Shown here one piece after another: positions 7,034-14,054 of a stretch of 15,621 bases of DNA. The DNA is taken from NCBI GenBank assembly GCA_013140405.1, contig JABFSV010000389.1, positions 1-15,621 on the forward strand, read 5' to 3'. Source of the DNA: Methyloglobulus sp. (GTDB taxonomy: Bacteria; Pseudomonadota; Gammaproteobacteria; Methylococcales; Methylomonadaceae). Both the position numbers and the translations under genes were made by a program. The stretch's first letter is position 1. Every line of letters starts with the position of its first letter. The notes under the pieces are model-generated. The model made no database searches and was not told the origin of the DNA. It was given only the letters and a program-made list of their open reading frames with translations.

Positions 7034-8012
7034 AATTGTCCGGGTGAATGTAAGGTTTTAAGGGATTTAGGAAGTTGATCAAAATATCCCGCCATTGTTT
7101 TTCCGAGGTATCCGGCATGTAAGAAGGCGACAACAGGCTTCGGAACGAGGCAATCGACCAACCTAATTCCCACAACAAATTTGCACATAGCAGCCCAACC
7201 CTGCCGTAAGCCTGGAAAAAAAAACGTGTACGGGATTCATAATAATAGCGGGGCAAGCGTTTGCGTAATTTGGCTTGCGCTTTCACTGGGGAACTGCCTC
7301 CCCGCAAATGCACGATATGCGATGCAGGTTCTTGCCAAATCTCCCAGCCCGCTTTTTTGGCGCGTCGGCAAAATTCCACGTCTTCAAAATACATGAAATA
7401 GCCCTCGTCCAAAAAGCCAATGGCATTAAAAACCTCGGCCTTGACCATGACACAAGCAAAGCTCACCCAGCAGTAAGGACGGGAAATTTCAGAAACTGGC
7501 TGGGCAACGACGAATTTTTTAAAGATTTTGGTTATCAAGCCTGTTTTCGCTGAACCAATGAGTTCGCTGATAGGGGTATGGTAGTTAAAACAACTTTCTT
7601 GGGGCGTTCCGTCGAGCCATTCGAGACGGGGGGCGATTAGTCCCACCTTTTTTTCCCGGCTGATGGCGTTTAACATGGTTTGGATTGCGCCTTTCCGTAC
7701 CAAGGCATCGCTATTCAATAATAAATAATGATCCGCTTGTACGGTTTTTATACCAATATTGTTTCCGCCTGAAAAACCGGAGTTAACGGGAGATCTGATT
7801 AGCTTTATGTTATCAGGTTGATTATGCTTTAAAATCCAGTTTTCAACGATTGTCACTGAATTATCATTGGAGGCGTTATCAACCACAGCAATCACCCAAT
7901 TGTCCTCAAGTTCAGGCAACAGGCTTTCCAGGCAATCCAATAACAATTGCGGTGTTTTATAGTTAACAATGACAATACAGAGGTTATAAGGCATGTTCCC
8001 GTACCATGACAT
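7023..8012 (-). CDS. GT2-family glycosyltransferase, rhamnosyltransferase-like
   Basis: A GT-A glycosyltransferase of up to 329 residues, of the type often annotated as rhamnosyltransferase. It shows LCIVIVNYKTPQLL (11-24), VVDNASNDNS (43-52), NSGFSGGNNIGI (77-88), LLLNSDALV (97-105), where NSDA replaces the canonical DxD as is usual in this subgroup, and GYFMYFEDVEFCRRAKKAGW (204-223) with the acidic pair Glu210-Asp211. The C-terminal RYYYESRTRFFFQAYG (255-270) is also typical. The start is ambiguous: ATG 8012 lacks a ribosome binding site, while an internal ATG at 7994 (residue 7) follows GGGA at short distance and puts the N-terminus where homologous enzymes usually begin. The end overlaps the sulfotransferase start (TATGGCAAATAA), implying coupling. 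The sugar donor is not certain. Confidence 0.9.
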   Translation of the reverse strand: MSWYGNMPYNLCIVIVNYKTPQLLLDCLESLLPELEDNWVIAVVDNASNDNSVTIVENWILKHNQPDNIKLIRSPVNSGFSGGNNIGIKTVQADHYLLLNSDALVRKGAIQTMLNAISREKKVGLIAPRLEWLDGTPQESCFNYHTPISELIGSAKTGLITKIFKKFVVAQPVSEISRPYCWVSFACVMVKAEVFNAIGFLDEGYFMYFEDVEFCRRAKKAGWEIWQEPASHIVHLRGGSSPVKAQAKLRKRLPRYYYESRTRFFFQAYGRVGLLCANLLWELGWSIASFRSLLSPSYMPDTSEKQWRDILINFLNPLKPYIHPDNYGK

Positions 8013-8092
8013 GCGCTAAACAGCGATTGTTGCCTGAAGTTATTTTTTTATATCGATACGAATATTTTTTAAGCATATCTTCAAAGCGAAGG

Positions 8093-8968
8093 TTAGGCAT
8101 TTGAGTTATTGGCGTATTCTTCCTTGAGTTTTCTTAAATGACCATTGCAAATGTCTTGGAAGGCCGTGATGTCTTCTGGATTGATATTTTCAGGCAGGGC
8201 TGGTGCGACATTTGAACGGTTGCTACGGGTGCCTACCATTGTTGAAAGCACCTCCCTACCCACGGGTATATTCAACTGGCGAAATAATTGTTCTAATGCA
8301 TGTATATCATTGAATGCATTGGTGTCGATATGGACGACCGGTACTGATGGGTATTTAGCCGAGAAAGCAATCATTCGAGCCTCAATCTCATACCAATACC
8401 AAAGGCATTTGAAAAAATCATGTTGAAACCGTTCGTCGGTATCCAGTAACTCTGAAAGATTCAGGCTATTTTTCGCTGCTCGGTAGTTAAGCGTCCAATC
8501 ATCACCAATGGGAGTTCCTGGAATGTTACCCCGCAAGTAATAACTGTTGCTGACTTCGATGGGGTCGCGGGTCAAATGGATCAGCCTTAATTTTGAGCCA
8601 AAAGTCTTATACGCAAAATCACCGAAACTCTTGATAAACATATGGCTTGATTCTATGTACCAAGTAGAGAATGCCGAAGCCCAAAATATATGGGGCAGTT
8701 TTCTCAAGTAAAATTGGTTTTTGGCGGGCTTTTCATCCCCCTGATTATAAGAAATCATGATATCCCCGTTCATCATGGGATGGGGCTCGTGCAGGGATTC
8801 GCACTTAGGGATTTTAGCGCAAATATTGGCTAAGGTATTCGTGCCGCAACGTCCCGTGCTGACAACAAATACATATTCCTTTGCGGAACTTGCGAGCAAA
8901 CGCCCGACATTACGGGCAACAAATGCCGTGAAAAAATTAACTTTGATCCGTTTAAAAACCGATGTCAT
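8093..8968 (-). CDS. Sulfotransferase family protein, lineage distinct from the other two
   Basis: A 291-residue predicted PAPS-dependent sulfotransferase. The phosphosulfate loop is VVSTGRCGTNTL (35-46), with Arg40 where the other two enzymes of this locus have Lys. HEPHP follows (60-64), and the 3'-phosphate element is LIHLTRDPIEVSNSYY (129-144) with Arg134 and Ser142. The KEP-x-F-F catalytic motif of the two paralogues is absent, so this is a different branch of the superfamily and probably sulfates another position. I chose ATG 8968 because GGAA lies seven bases upstream. An in-frame ATG at 9046 would add 26 residues without clear homology, and its AAGG sits only one base from the codon. 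A protein of this class could act on a small sugar acceptor; the target is inferred from the cluster. Confidence 0.82.
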   Translation of the reverse strand: MTSVFKRIKVNFFTAFVARNVGRLLASSAKEYVFVVSTGRCGTNTLANICAKIPKCESLHEPHPMMNGDIMISYNQGDEKPAKNQFYLRKLPHIFWASAFSTWYIESSHMFIKSFGDFAYKTFGSKLRLIHLTRDPIEVSNSYYLRGNIPGTPIGDDWTLNYRAAKNSLNLSELLDTDERFQHDFFKCLWYWYEIEARMIAFSAKYPSVPVVHIDTNAFNDIHALEQLFRQLNIPVGREVLSTMVGTRSNRSNVAPALPENINPEDITAFQDICNGHLRKLKEEYANNSNA

Positions 8969-8975
8969 ATTGAAT

Positions 8976-8979
8976 TTCC
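8976..8979 (-). promoter_or_regulatory. Ribosome binding site deciding the sulfotransferase start
   Basis: GGAA on the minus strand, seven bases before ATG 8968. It is the best-spaced Shine-Dalgarno element near this gene's 5' end and favours 8968 over the upstream ATG at 9046. Confidence 0.55.
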
Positions 8980-9128
8980 AATTATTAGCCTTTGCATAAA
9001 AATTATACACTCTATACAAGTTATTTATGTTGTTTAGCCAAACCATACCTTATATTACTGGCTATAAGGCAAGCGTTACGTATTGTTATGAATCTGCCCC
9101 AATAAAGCGGTCATCAGCCCAAAAAATT

Positions 9129-10292
9129 TCAAGTTAACTGTTTTAAATGCTCAATTCTTTTGGAAAAAATATTTTCAACAGAGTGGCCTTTAGAGAACAT
9201 TAAGGCATTATGCGCCAATTTCTTTAGGGTAACCCTGTCGTTGGAAAGCGTACCAATCAGGTTAGCCAATTTCTGGTAATTATCCATTGGTGCTGAATAC
9301 CCAACCTCCGCACGTTTCAGGATGCCATCGAATGCTTCATTACAATAACCAACGATAGGTACCCCACAAGCAAGGGTTTCTATATAAGTACAGGATGGGT
9401 CGCCTTGCCTGTGGCAACATACAAATAAATCTATGGAACTTTGGATTCTCGGCAGTAACTCGCTTTCAAATTCTAGTACGCCTTCGAGCTTAACAAGGTT
9501 TTCGAGGTGGCTGGATTTAATGGACGCTTTCATTTCTCGTTCTAAGCTACCGCCGCCGAAGATTGACATAGTAAATGGGATGCCGAGTGCTTTTAATTCC
9601 TGAGCCACTTTTATCAGATGGTCAGCGCCTTTTATTTCGATTAACCTGCCGGAAAAAGCGAGCCTAAGCGGGTTTCCTTGTACCAGGTAGGATAACCTAT
9701 CCTCCAATACTTCAGGAGAAATGAATTTGGAAATTGAAACCCTATTGTCGAAATAGAGCATCGGATTTTTGTTTATTTTGCAATATGGCTCAAAGGTCGG
9801 GGTGCCATTGCATTGTAAACCAGATGCTATCCTGATTGCTTTTCTTTGTTTACATTCTTGATTAATTTCCCAAAATACTCGCCGCAACTTCACAGCAAAA
9901 TTAACGCGGCTAGATCTAATTATTTGTAACCTAGTTTTTAATGAATATTCTGAAATGTAAACACAAGGTGTGCCAAGTTCAAGGCATAAAGAACCAATTA
10001 AGTTGTTTTTGTAAGAAACACTGACTAGCACAATTGACGCACCGCTTAAATCAGACGGCATAACATCATCGGTTTTAACAAAGACTAACTCGAAAGGTAG
10101 CTTAGTTAAATCAATGTCAATATTATCAAGGTTTGTGCTGGGTTGGCTGCTTGCCCTCATTAAGACTTTTATTTCACCGTCCCAGTATTGCTTGTACTGC
10201 TCAACCCCATCAATAAATTTTTTAGTCAAAAACTTTCTGTTTGAACTATCAATGGTCGCTTCCAGCGCAGGAATGATTAATAATTTTTTCAT
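9129..10292 (-). CDS. GT4-like glycosyltransferase with altered EX7E motif
   Basis: A 387-residue GT-B fold glycosyltransferase. The donor-binding half is recognisable: LRLAFSGRLIEIKGADHLI (209-227), MSIFGGGSLE (242-251), VKLEGVLEF (267-275) and GDPSCTYIETLACGVPIVGY (297-316). The second glutamate of the EX7E motif is present (Glu305), but the position of the first is Gly297, next to Asp298, so donor phosphate/ribose contacts may differ. The N-terminal half is divergent, as is usual for acceptor domains. The start has an AGG eight bases upstream. There are 78 bases to the upstream glycosyltransferase and 160 bases to the next start, so this gene is less tightly packed than most. By eye its sequence is richer in A and T than its neighbours. 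Donor and acceptor are unknown. Confidence 0.82.
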   Translation of the reverse strand: MKKLLIIPALEATIDSSNRKFLTKKFIDGVEQYKQYWDGEIKVLMRASSQPSTNLDNIDIDLTKLPFELVFVKTDDVMPSDLSGASIVLVSVSYKNNLIGSLCLELGTPCVYISEYSLKTRLQIIRSSRVNFAVKLRRVFWEINQECKQRKAIRIASGLQCNGTPTFEPYCKINKNPMLYFDNRVSISKFISPEVLEDRLSYLVQGNPLRLAFSGRLIEIKGADHLIKVAQELKALGIPFTMSIFGGGSLEREMKASIKSSHLENLVKLEGVLEFESELLPRIQSSIDLFVCCHRQGDPSCTYIETLACGVPIVGYCNEAFDGILKRAEVGYSAPMDNYQKLANLIGTLSNDRVTLKKLAHNALMFSKGHSVENIFSKRIEHLKQLT

Positions 10293-10315
10293 TGTCAGAA
10301 CCTACTGTTAATCAC

Positions 10316-10333
10316 GGTTGTCAGTAAACAACC
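10316..10333 (-). repeat. Short stem-loop in the leader of the GT4-like gene
   Basis: GGTTGT and ACAACC form a perfect six-base-pair stem around a six-base loop, about 24 bases upstream of the ATG at 10292. No T-run follows, so it is not an intrinsic terminator. It could be an RNA processing or stability element, or chance. Confidence 0.25.
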
Positions 10334-10370
10334 TTGAGATTTCTTACACATAAAGCCTCACAATACCAGT

Positions 10371-11459
10371 TTATCGTTCAGGTGTGTTTGCATATTGAAG
10401 CAGCGCTTGCTCAAAACAAGAAAATGCTTCAGACCAAGTATGCTTTAATGAAGCTTCGTATGCGTTTTGAGAAAGCTGGAGCCATTGTTCATTAGGCATT
10501 TCAGCGACTGCAATAATGGCATTTGCCATAGCTGGGACATCATCGATTTCAAGAAGAAAACCGTTGGTTTGGTTAATCAATTCTGGTGCAGCGCCTGCTC
10601 TTGTCCCGATGACGGGAGTTCGGCAAGCCATTGCTTCTAAAATGGGTAGGCCATAACCTTCCGAGCGGCTGGAAAATAACCAGGCATCACAAAGACCGTA
10701 ATGTTTACTGAGTTCGCTTTGGTTGGGTCTTAAATGATATGAAGTATCTTGCGGCAAAATAACCGTTTGCGAGGGCTGTTCTGAACCAAAAATGACTAGT
10801 TTCAGGTTAGGTATGAATTTTTTTGCCATGTTAAATGCCTCCAACGCAACATCAAAACCTTTGAATGATCTGGGCGAGTAGATAGTGCCGATAGTTGGTA
10901 TTGGTTGTTTATCCCTTTTGGGTGAATGAAACTGCTGGGTATCCACTCCATTGGGCGCGACTACAACATCGTTATCGCCGAATTCGTAGGCTAAAATGTC
11001 AGCTATCCATTGGGACACGACAATTTTTTTAAAGGGCTGTTTTAGGGTCGCTTTAACTCTTTCTACGGGCAACCAAGGATGCGTTTCATAATGTTGGATG
11101 AAATAGATTTTTTTGCCTTTAGACGTAGGGAAATCTGCAATCCATTCGGCAGTATTCCAAAAAGTTGCAATCAGGATATCCCCATCGTCTATGTCGTTAG
11201 CTTCGACGGGTCGGTATTTGTCCAATACCACAAGGTTCACTAAGGGGCTGTCAAAGAATGTTGAGTCGTAAGATTTCTTTAAAACGAATCCACGCCACTT
11301 TATCAGGGACTTTAGCCTTTCCTTAAGGGTTGCCTTTCTTCGGTTGGGGGATACTACAGAAACTTCATGGCCTTTTTCGGTAAGTAATTTGGCGTAAACT
11401 GCCACGACTCTTAGGCCGCCTGACAGGTTCAGCGTAGGGACTACAAAAGTAATTTTCAT
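10371..11459 (-). CDS. GT4-family glycosyltransferase
   Basis: A 362-residue retaining GT-B glycosyltransferase. The N-terminus KITFVVPTLNLSGGLRVVA (2-20) is the usual GT4 opening with the glycine-rich donor-side loop. VYAKLLTEKGHEVSVVSP (21-38), IYFIQHYETHPW (118-129) and VVVAPNGVDTQQF (165-177) follow. The donor half has IGTIYSPRSFKGFDVALEAF (190-209) and the full EX7E motif with Glu267 and Glu275 (SRSEGYGLPILEAMA, 264-278), then GAAPELINQTNGFLLE (289-304). Its ATG comes one base after the TAG of the upstream sulfotransferase; with no clear ribosome binding site, translation probably depends on coupling. It would act in the cytosol on the lipid-linked repeat unit. The specific sugar cannot be read. 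Confidence 0.92.
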   Translation of the reverse strand: MKITFVVPTLNLSGGLRVVAVYAKLLTEKGHEVSVVSPNRRKATLKERLKSLIKWRGFVLKKSYDSTFFDSPLVNLVVLDKYRPVEANDIDDGDILIATFWNTAEWIADFPTSKGKKIYFIQHYETHPWLPVERVKATLKQPFKKIVVSQWIADILAYEFGDNDVVVAPNGVDTQQFHSPKRDKQPIPTIGTIYSPRSFKGFDVALEAFNMAKKFIPNLKLVIFGSEQPSQTVILPQDTSYHLRPNQSELSKHYGLCDAWLFSSRSEGYGLPILEAMACRTPVIGTRAGAAPELINQTNGFLLEIDDVPAMANAIIAVAEMPNEQWLQLSQNAYEASLKHTWSEAFSCFEQALLQYANTPER

Positions 11460-11460
11460 G

Positions 11461-12435
11461 CTAATTTCGATTTTTTTGTTGCCACGATGACAAGTCGCGC
11501 TTCCAGAAATCTTCCAATCCTATAATCTCGTCTTTGAAAATTTCATGTAAATAGCCCTCGGCGCGAGGGCTCATTTTTGCTGGCCGCGACAGGTTGTTCG
11601 TTTTTTTGAACAGCAAGGTGTAGCAATCTAAGAGTCGTTTCTTAATTGCCATAGGGGTCATCTGGATAAGTTTACGGCCAATCGGATTACTTTTTACTTT
11701 GCTGACAAGGCCTTGCCTTGTAATTTCTGCGTCGGCATACTGAAAGTGTTCACTAGAGATGTTTTCCCTGACTTCTTCTGTGGTTCGCATTTCGCTAATG
11801 TCCAAATTCAAAAACTCGCAGACATCCACCATCACCTTATCAGGATTTTCTACTAATTCTTTGAAATCTAAAAGTAATAGCTGGCTGCGGTCAAATGCAC
11901 ATAAATAATTATTGATTTGCGTCATGTATCGGCTACCGTCAAGCAAGGTTCTTGGGTCGTCTGGCAAATGTTTATCAAAAGGTGCAAAAAATTGTACTCT
12001 ACTGCATCGATTAGGGTATAAGTCCGGGAACAAGCATTCGTCAAATGTCCTGTTGACATTGAAGTTTCGGGTGCAGTTCTGGTAGTTTTTGACCAGTTGT
12101 GTGTAAAAAGAATAAGCGCGATTTACGGGTTCCCTTAGCACGTAAATCAATTTCGCTTGCGGTACGGTATTGTGCATTCTTGATACGGTATGGGGGAAAA
12201 GGGTGGTCAATGTGTACAGTGTGGAGGCTTCCCCACAAAGTTGGCTATCGGTTGCCGATGCGAACAGGTTGGCATACCAGTCCAGCCCTTTTTCATATAT
12301 ATCGTCCCTGGCAAAAAACTCAGGTTCCTTGGGGGTACTCATAAACACCCTAGGGTGGTTGGCCAGTTTTTTATATAGAGTTGTCGTGCCGCACTTGGCG
12401 GCGCCGATAATGATGAAGTCGGGTAATCTGGCCAT
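11461..12435 (-). CDS. PAPS-dependent sulfotransferase (heparan-sulfotransferase-like superfamily)
   Basis: A 324-residue predicted sulfotransferase. The 5'-phosphosulfate loop is FIIIGAAKCGTTTLY (7-21) with Lys14. STPKEPEFF (33-41) contains Glu37, matching the catalytic glutamate of glycosaminoglycan sulfotransferases. LCGEAST (66-72) and the 3'-phosphate element YVLREPVNRAYSFY (98-111), with Arg101 and Ser109, follow. It is paralogous to the enzyme at 6167-7033 over the first 110 residues, but has a longer middle (about 120-165) and a different C-terminal end, so the acceptor specificity probably differs. The ATG overlaps the TAA stop of wzx by one base (TAATG), tying sulfation to the export gene in one operon. 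Its role is inferred to be sulfation of the repeat unit before flipping, because PAPS is cytosolic. Confidence 0.91.
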   Translation of the reverse strand: MARLPDFIIIGAAKCGTTTLYKKLANHPRVFMSTPKEPEFFARDDIYEKGLDWYANLFASATDSQLCGEASTLYTLTTLFPHTVSRMHNTVPQAKLIYVLREPVNRAYSFYTQLVKNYQNCTRNFNVNRTFDECLFPDLYPNRCSRVQFFAPFDKHLPDDPRTLLDGSRYMTQINNYLCAFDRSQLLLLDFKELVENPDKVMVDVCEFLNLDISEMRTTEEVRENISSEHFQYADAEITRQGLVSKVKSNPIGRKLIQMTPMAIKKRLLDCYTLLFKKTNNLSRPAKMSPRAEGYLHEIFKDEIIGLEDFWKRDLSSWQQKNRN

Positions 12436-13799
12436 TAAAAATAAATACCTGCTGCCAGTTTGCCTAGATAAGCTCCCAAGAACAACATGGGAAGCATCAG
12501 TAATTCTTTACCTAAATGGAAAAAAAAGTGAATTTTCATAAATATTCCAGAAATAACCAAGCGTATGAGGGGTGTGCAAGCTATTGCCCAGATTGCGCCA
12601 CGCAAGCCATATTCCATATAGGCCAATGGAAGCGTTGTGTACAAGGCGAGCGTTTGGCTGCCAACCATTAAAGTGAACATTGCGGACCGCCCATGTGCCA
12701 TGAAACATTGCCCCGCCAGCGTAAAACCCACGCTTGCCATAGACAAGGCCAGGATTTGCAGCATCCATCCGGCTTCGTGATACCTGTTGTCATACAAAAG
12801 ATCAACGACCCGACCGCCAGCAGTAAATAAAAACCCTGACGAGAACATGGCGACAGCATCAATCCGATGGCGAATTTTATAGTAAACTTGTTTAAGCCGC
12901 TCAGGACGGTTTCTTACCGTGTCACTTAAAACGGGATAAAAAACGGAAGAAAGCAGCTTGCTTAATACGTCTTTGACCGCGTTGGCGAGGAAAAACGCCA
13001 CCGTGTAAACCCCAAGCAGTTCTGGCGTGATAAAAGCGCCTAACAGTAGGCGGTCGCCCTGGTTAAATAAAAATCCCAAAATAGAAGACACCAATATCCA
13101 TCGACCAAAATGGGCTATGTCGGTTACGGTTTCCTTGTCCCAGGCAAAGCGGCAACGCTCCTTGATGATAAGGTGGGAAAGCAACAACTTGGTGGTCGAG
13201 GTGACGATATTGCCGGAAGCCAGTGCGTAAACCGTCCTTTCATGCCAAGCAATGTAAATAATGACCGCTAACCCTAAAATTTGGCTGGTAATTTCAATAA
13301 AAACCGATTTGCCCAATTGTAGCTTTCTATTCAGCAAGATCAAGTGGATCGAGTTAAAGCTGGATATGAAAACGCCCATTGCGATTATGCCCAACAAGAA
13401 GGGCAAATCTTTATTAGCATAAACCATCGTTTGGGGGATAAATCCTAATACGTTCGCTTGATATAGCCCAAAGCTGGTCAATAAAACCAGCCCGCACACC
13501 GAAATTCCCCGCAAAATTTGGATAGTCCACACCGTATTGAGAAAGACGGGGTCTTCCCCCCTTTTGTTCTGCACTACATTTTGCGAAATCCCGATATCTG
13601 AAATCATGCTCAGGCCCGTCATGATGGCATTTACAATCGCCATAACGCCAAACATTTCAGGGACTAACAAACGGGTCAGGATCAGGTTGCCTCCAAAACG
13701 GATGGCCTGGGACGAAAGATGGCCAACCAAGGCCCAGCGGCTTGCAGCAAAAGCACGCTTTTTTAAAGTTTTTGGCTTTGCTTGCGCTTGCATCGGCAT
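12435..13799 (-). CDS. wzx: Wzx-type polysaccharide flippase
   Basis: An integral membrane protein of 454 residues, of the MOP exporter superfamily, expected to flip the undecaprenyl-diphosphate-linked repeat unit from the cytoplasmic to the periplasmic leaflet. The N-terminal SRWALVGHLSSQAIRFGGNL and LTRLLVPEMFGVMAIVNA blocks (first 60 residues), then SDIGISQNVVQNKR, are the classic opening of the family. About a dozen hydrophobic segments follow at regular spacing, and the length is typical. I chose ATG 13799. A TTG at 13817 would add six residues (LLQNRM context) and is less likely. No good ribosome binding site precedes 13799, but a seven-codon mini-ORF ends two bases upstream of it. It is the first gene of the minus-strand run, so the operon promoter should lie just upstream. 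Wzx substrate specificity is not predictable. Confidence 0.9.
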   Translation of the reverse strand: MPMQAQAKPKTLKKRAFAASRWALVGHLSSQAIRFGGNLILTRLLVPEMFGVMAIVNAIMTGLSMISDIGISQNVVQNKRGEDPVFLNTVWTIQILRGISVCGLVLLTSFGLYQANVLGFIPQTMVYANKDLPFLLGIIAMGVFISSFNSIHLILLNRKLQLGKSVFIEITSQILGLAVIIYIAWHERTVYALASGNIVTSTTKLLLSHLIIKERCRFAWDKETVTDIAHFGRWILVSSILGFLFNQGDRLLLGAFITPELLGVYTVAFFLANAVKDVLSKLLSSVFYPVLSDTVRNRPERLKQVYYKIRHRIDAVAMFSSGFLFTAGGRVVDLLYDNRYHEAGWMLQILALSMASVGFTLAGQCFMAHGRSAMFTLMVGSQTLALYTTLPLAYMEYGLRGAIWAIACTPLIRLVISGIFMKIHFFFHLGKELLMLPMLFLGAYLGKLAAGIYF

Positions 13800-13800
13800 T

Positions 13801-13824
13801 CTATTTTGCAGAAGCAATTGGCAT
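13801..13824 (-). other. Possible seven-codon leader mini-ORF before wzx
   Basis: ATG 13824 opens a frame encoding MPIASAK and closes with TAG one base before the wzx ATG (TAGAATG). AGGG lies five bases before its ATG, the best ribosome binding site near the wzx start. It could allow coupled initiation at wzx. The same AGGG adjoins a TATAAT box, so if transcription starts from that box the site would be missing from the mRNA. This is tentative. Confidence 0.25.
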
Positions 13825-13833
13825 TTTTGCCCT

Positions 13834-13839
13834 ATTATA
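13834..13839 (-). promoter_or_regulatory. Perfect -10 box (TATAAT) upstream of wzx
   Basis: On the minus strand TATAAT lies 35 bases before the wzx ATG at 13799. It is embedded in a perfect inverted repeat (13830-13842, arms CCCTAT/ATAGGG around one base). No convincing -35 hexamer is found 16-18 bases further upstream (CAAATT at best), so if this is a promoter it may need an activator. It is in the right place to drive the whole 13-kb minus-strand run. Confidence 0.4.
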
Positions 13840-13893
13840 GGGCTGATTGTCGCGGTAATTTGTAACGCTGGCCTGAGACATTGTAAAATTTTC

Positions 13894-13921
13894 TTGACGT
13901 ATTATGAGACTAAATCCTAAT
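13894..13921 (+). promoter_or_regulatory. Candidate sigma-70 promoter for the wzy-like gene
   Basis: TTGACG (13894-13899; five of six bases of the -35 consensus) is followed after 16 bases by CCTAAT (13916-13921; four of six). It would give a leader of about 125 bases before the ATG at 14055. The -10 element lacks the important second-position A, so this is only a plausible site. Confidence 0.3.
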
Positions 13922-13945
13922 CATTTGGAGTGGATTAAGCTTGGA

Positions 13946-13979
13946 TTGGGCTAATGAAGTACCTGATATGAAAGCCCAA
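13946..13979. repeat. Inverted repeat in the wzx-wzy divergent region
   Basis: TTGGGCT (13946-13952) and AGCCCAA (13973-13979) are perfect seven-base inverted arms separated by 20 bases. GCCCA of the second arm could also pair with TGGGC at 14003-14007. This could be an operator half-site pair or alternative RNA stems in the leader of the wzy-like gene; it may also be chance. Confidence 0.25.
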
Positions 13980-14054
13980 ATGTGCGATACTTAACTAAAC
14001 TGTGGGCCTTCACATTCTCTGTAATCTCCTTGAAATTAAACCAGCGTAAACAAG

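Noticed and set aside
8041..8080. T-rich stretch with the palindrome TATCGATA between the sulfotransferase and GT2 genes, considered as a terminator
   Set aside because: The stem is very short and A/T-rich and would not stop transcription convincingly; genes on both sides belong to the same pathway.
12170..12541. Plus-strand open frame of 123 codons across the sulfotransferase/wzx joint
   Set aside because: Antisense to two well-supported genes and shows no domain; a shadow.
13537..13920. Plus-strand open frame of 127 codons antisense to the wzx start and extending into the divergent region
   Set aside because: Most of it mirrors wzx coding sequence; the part in the intergenic region shows no motif or ribosome binding site.
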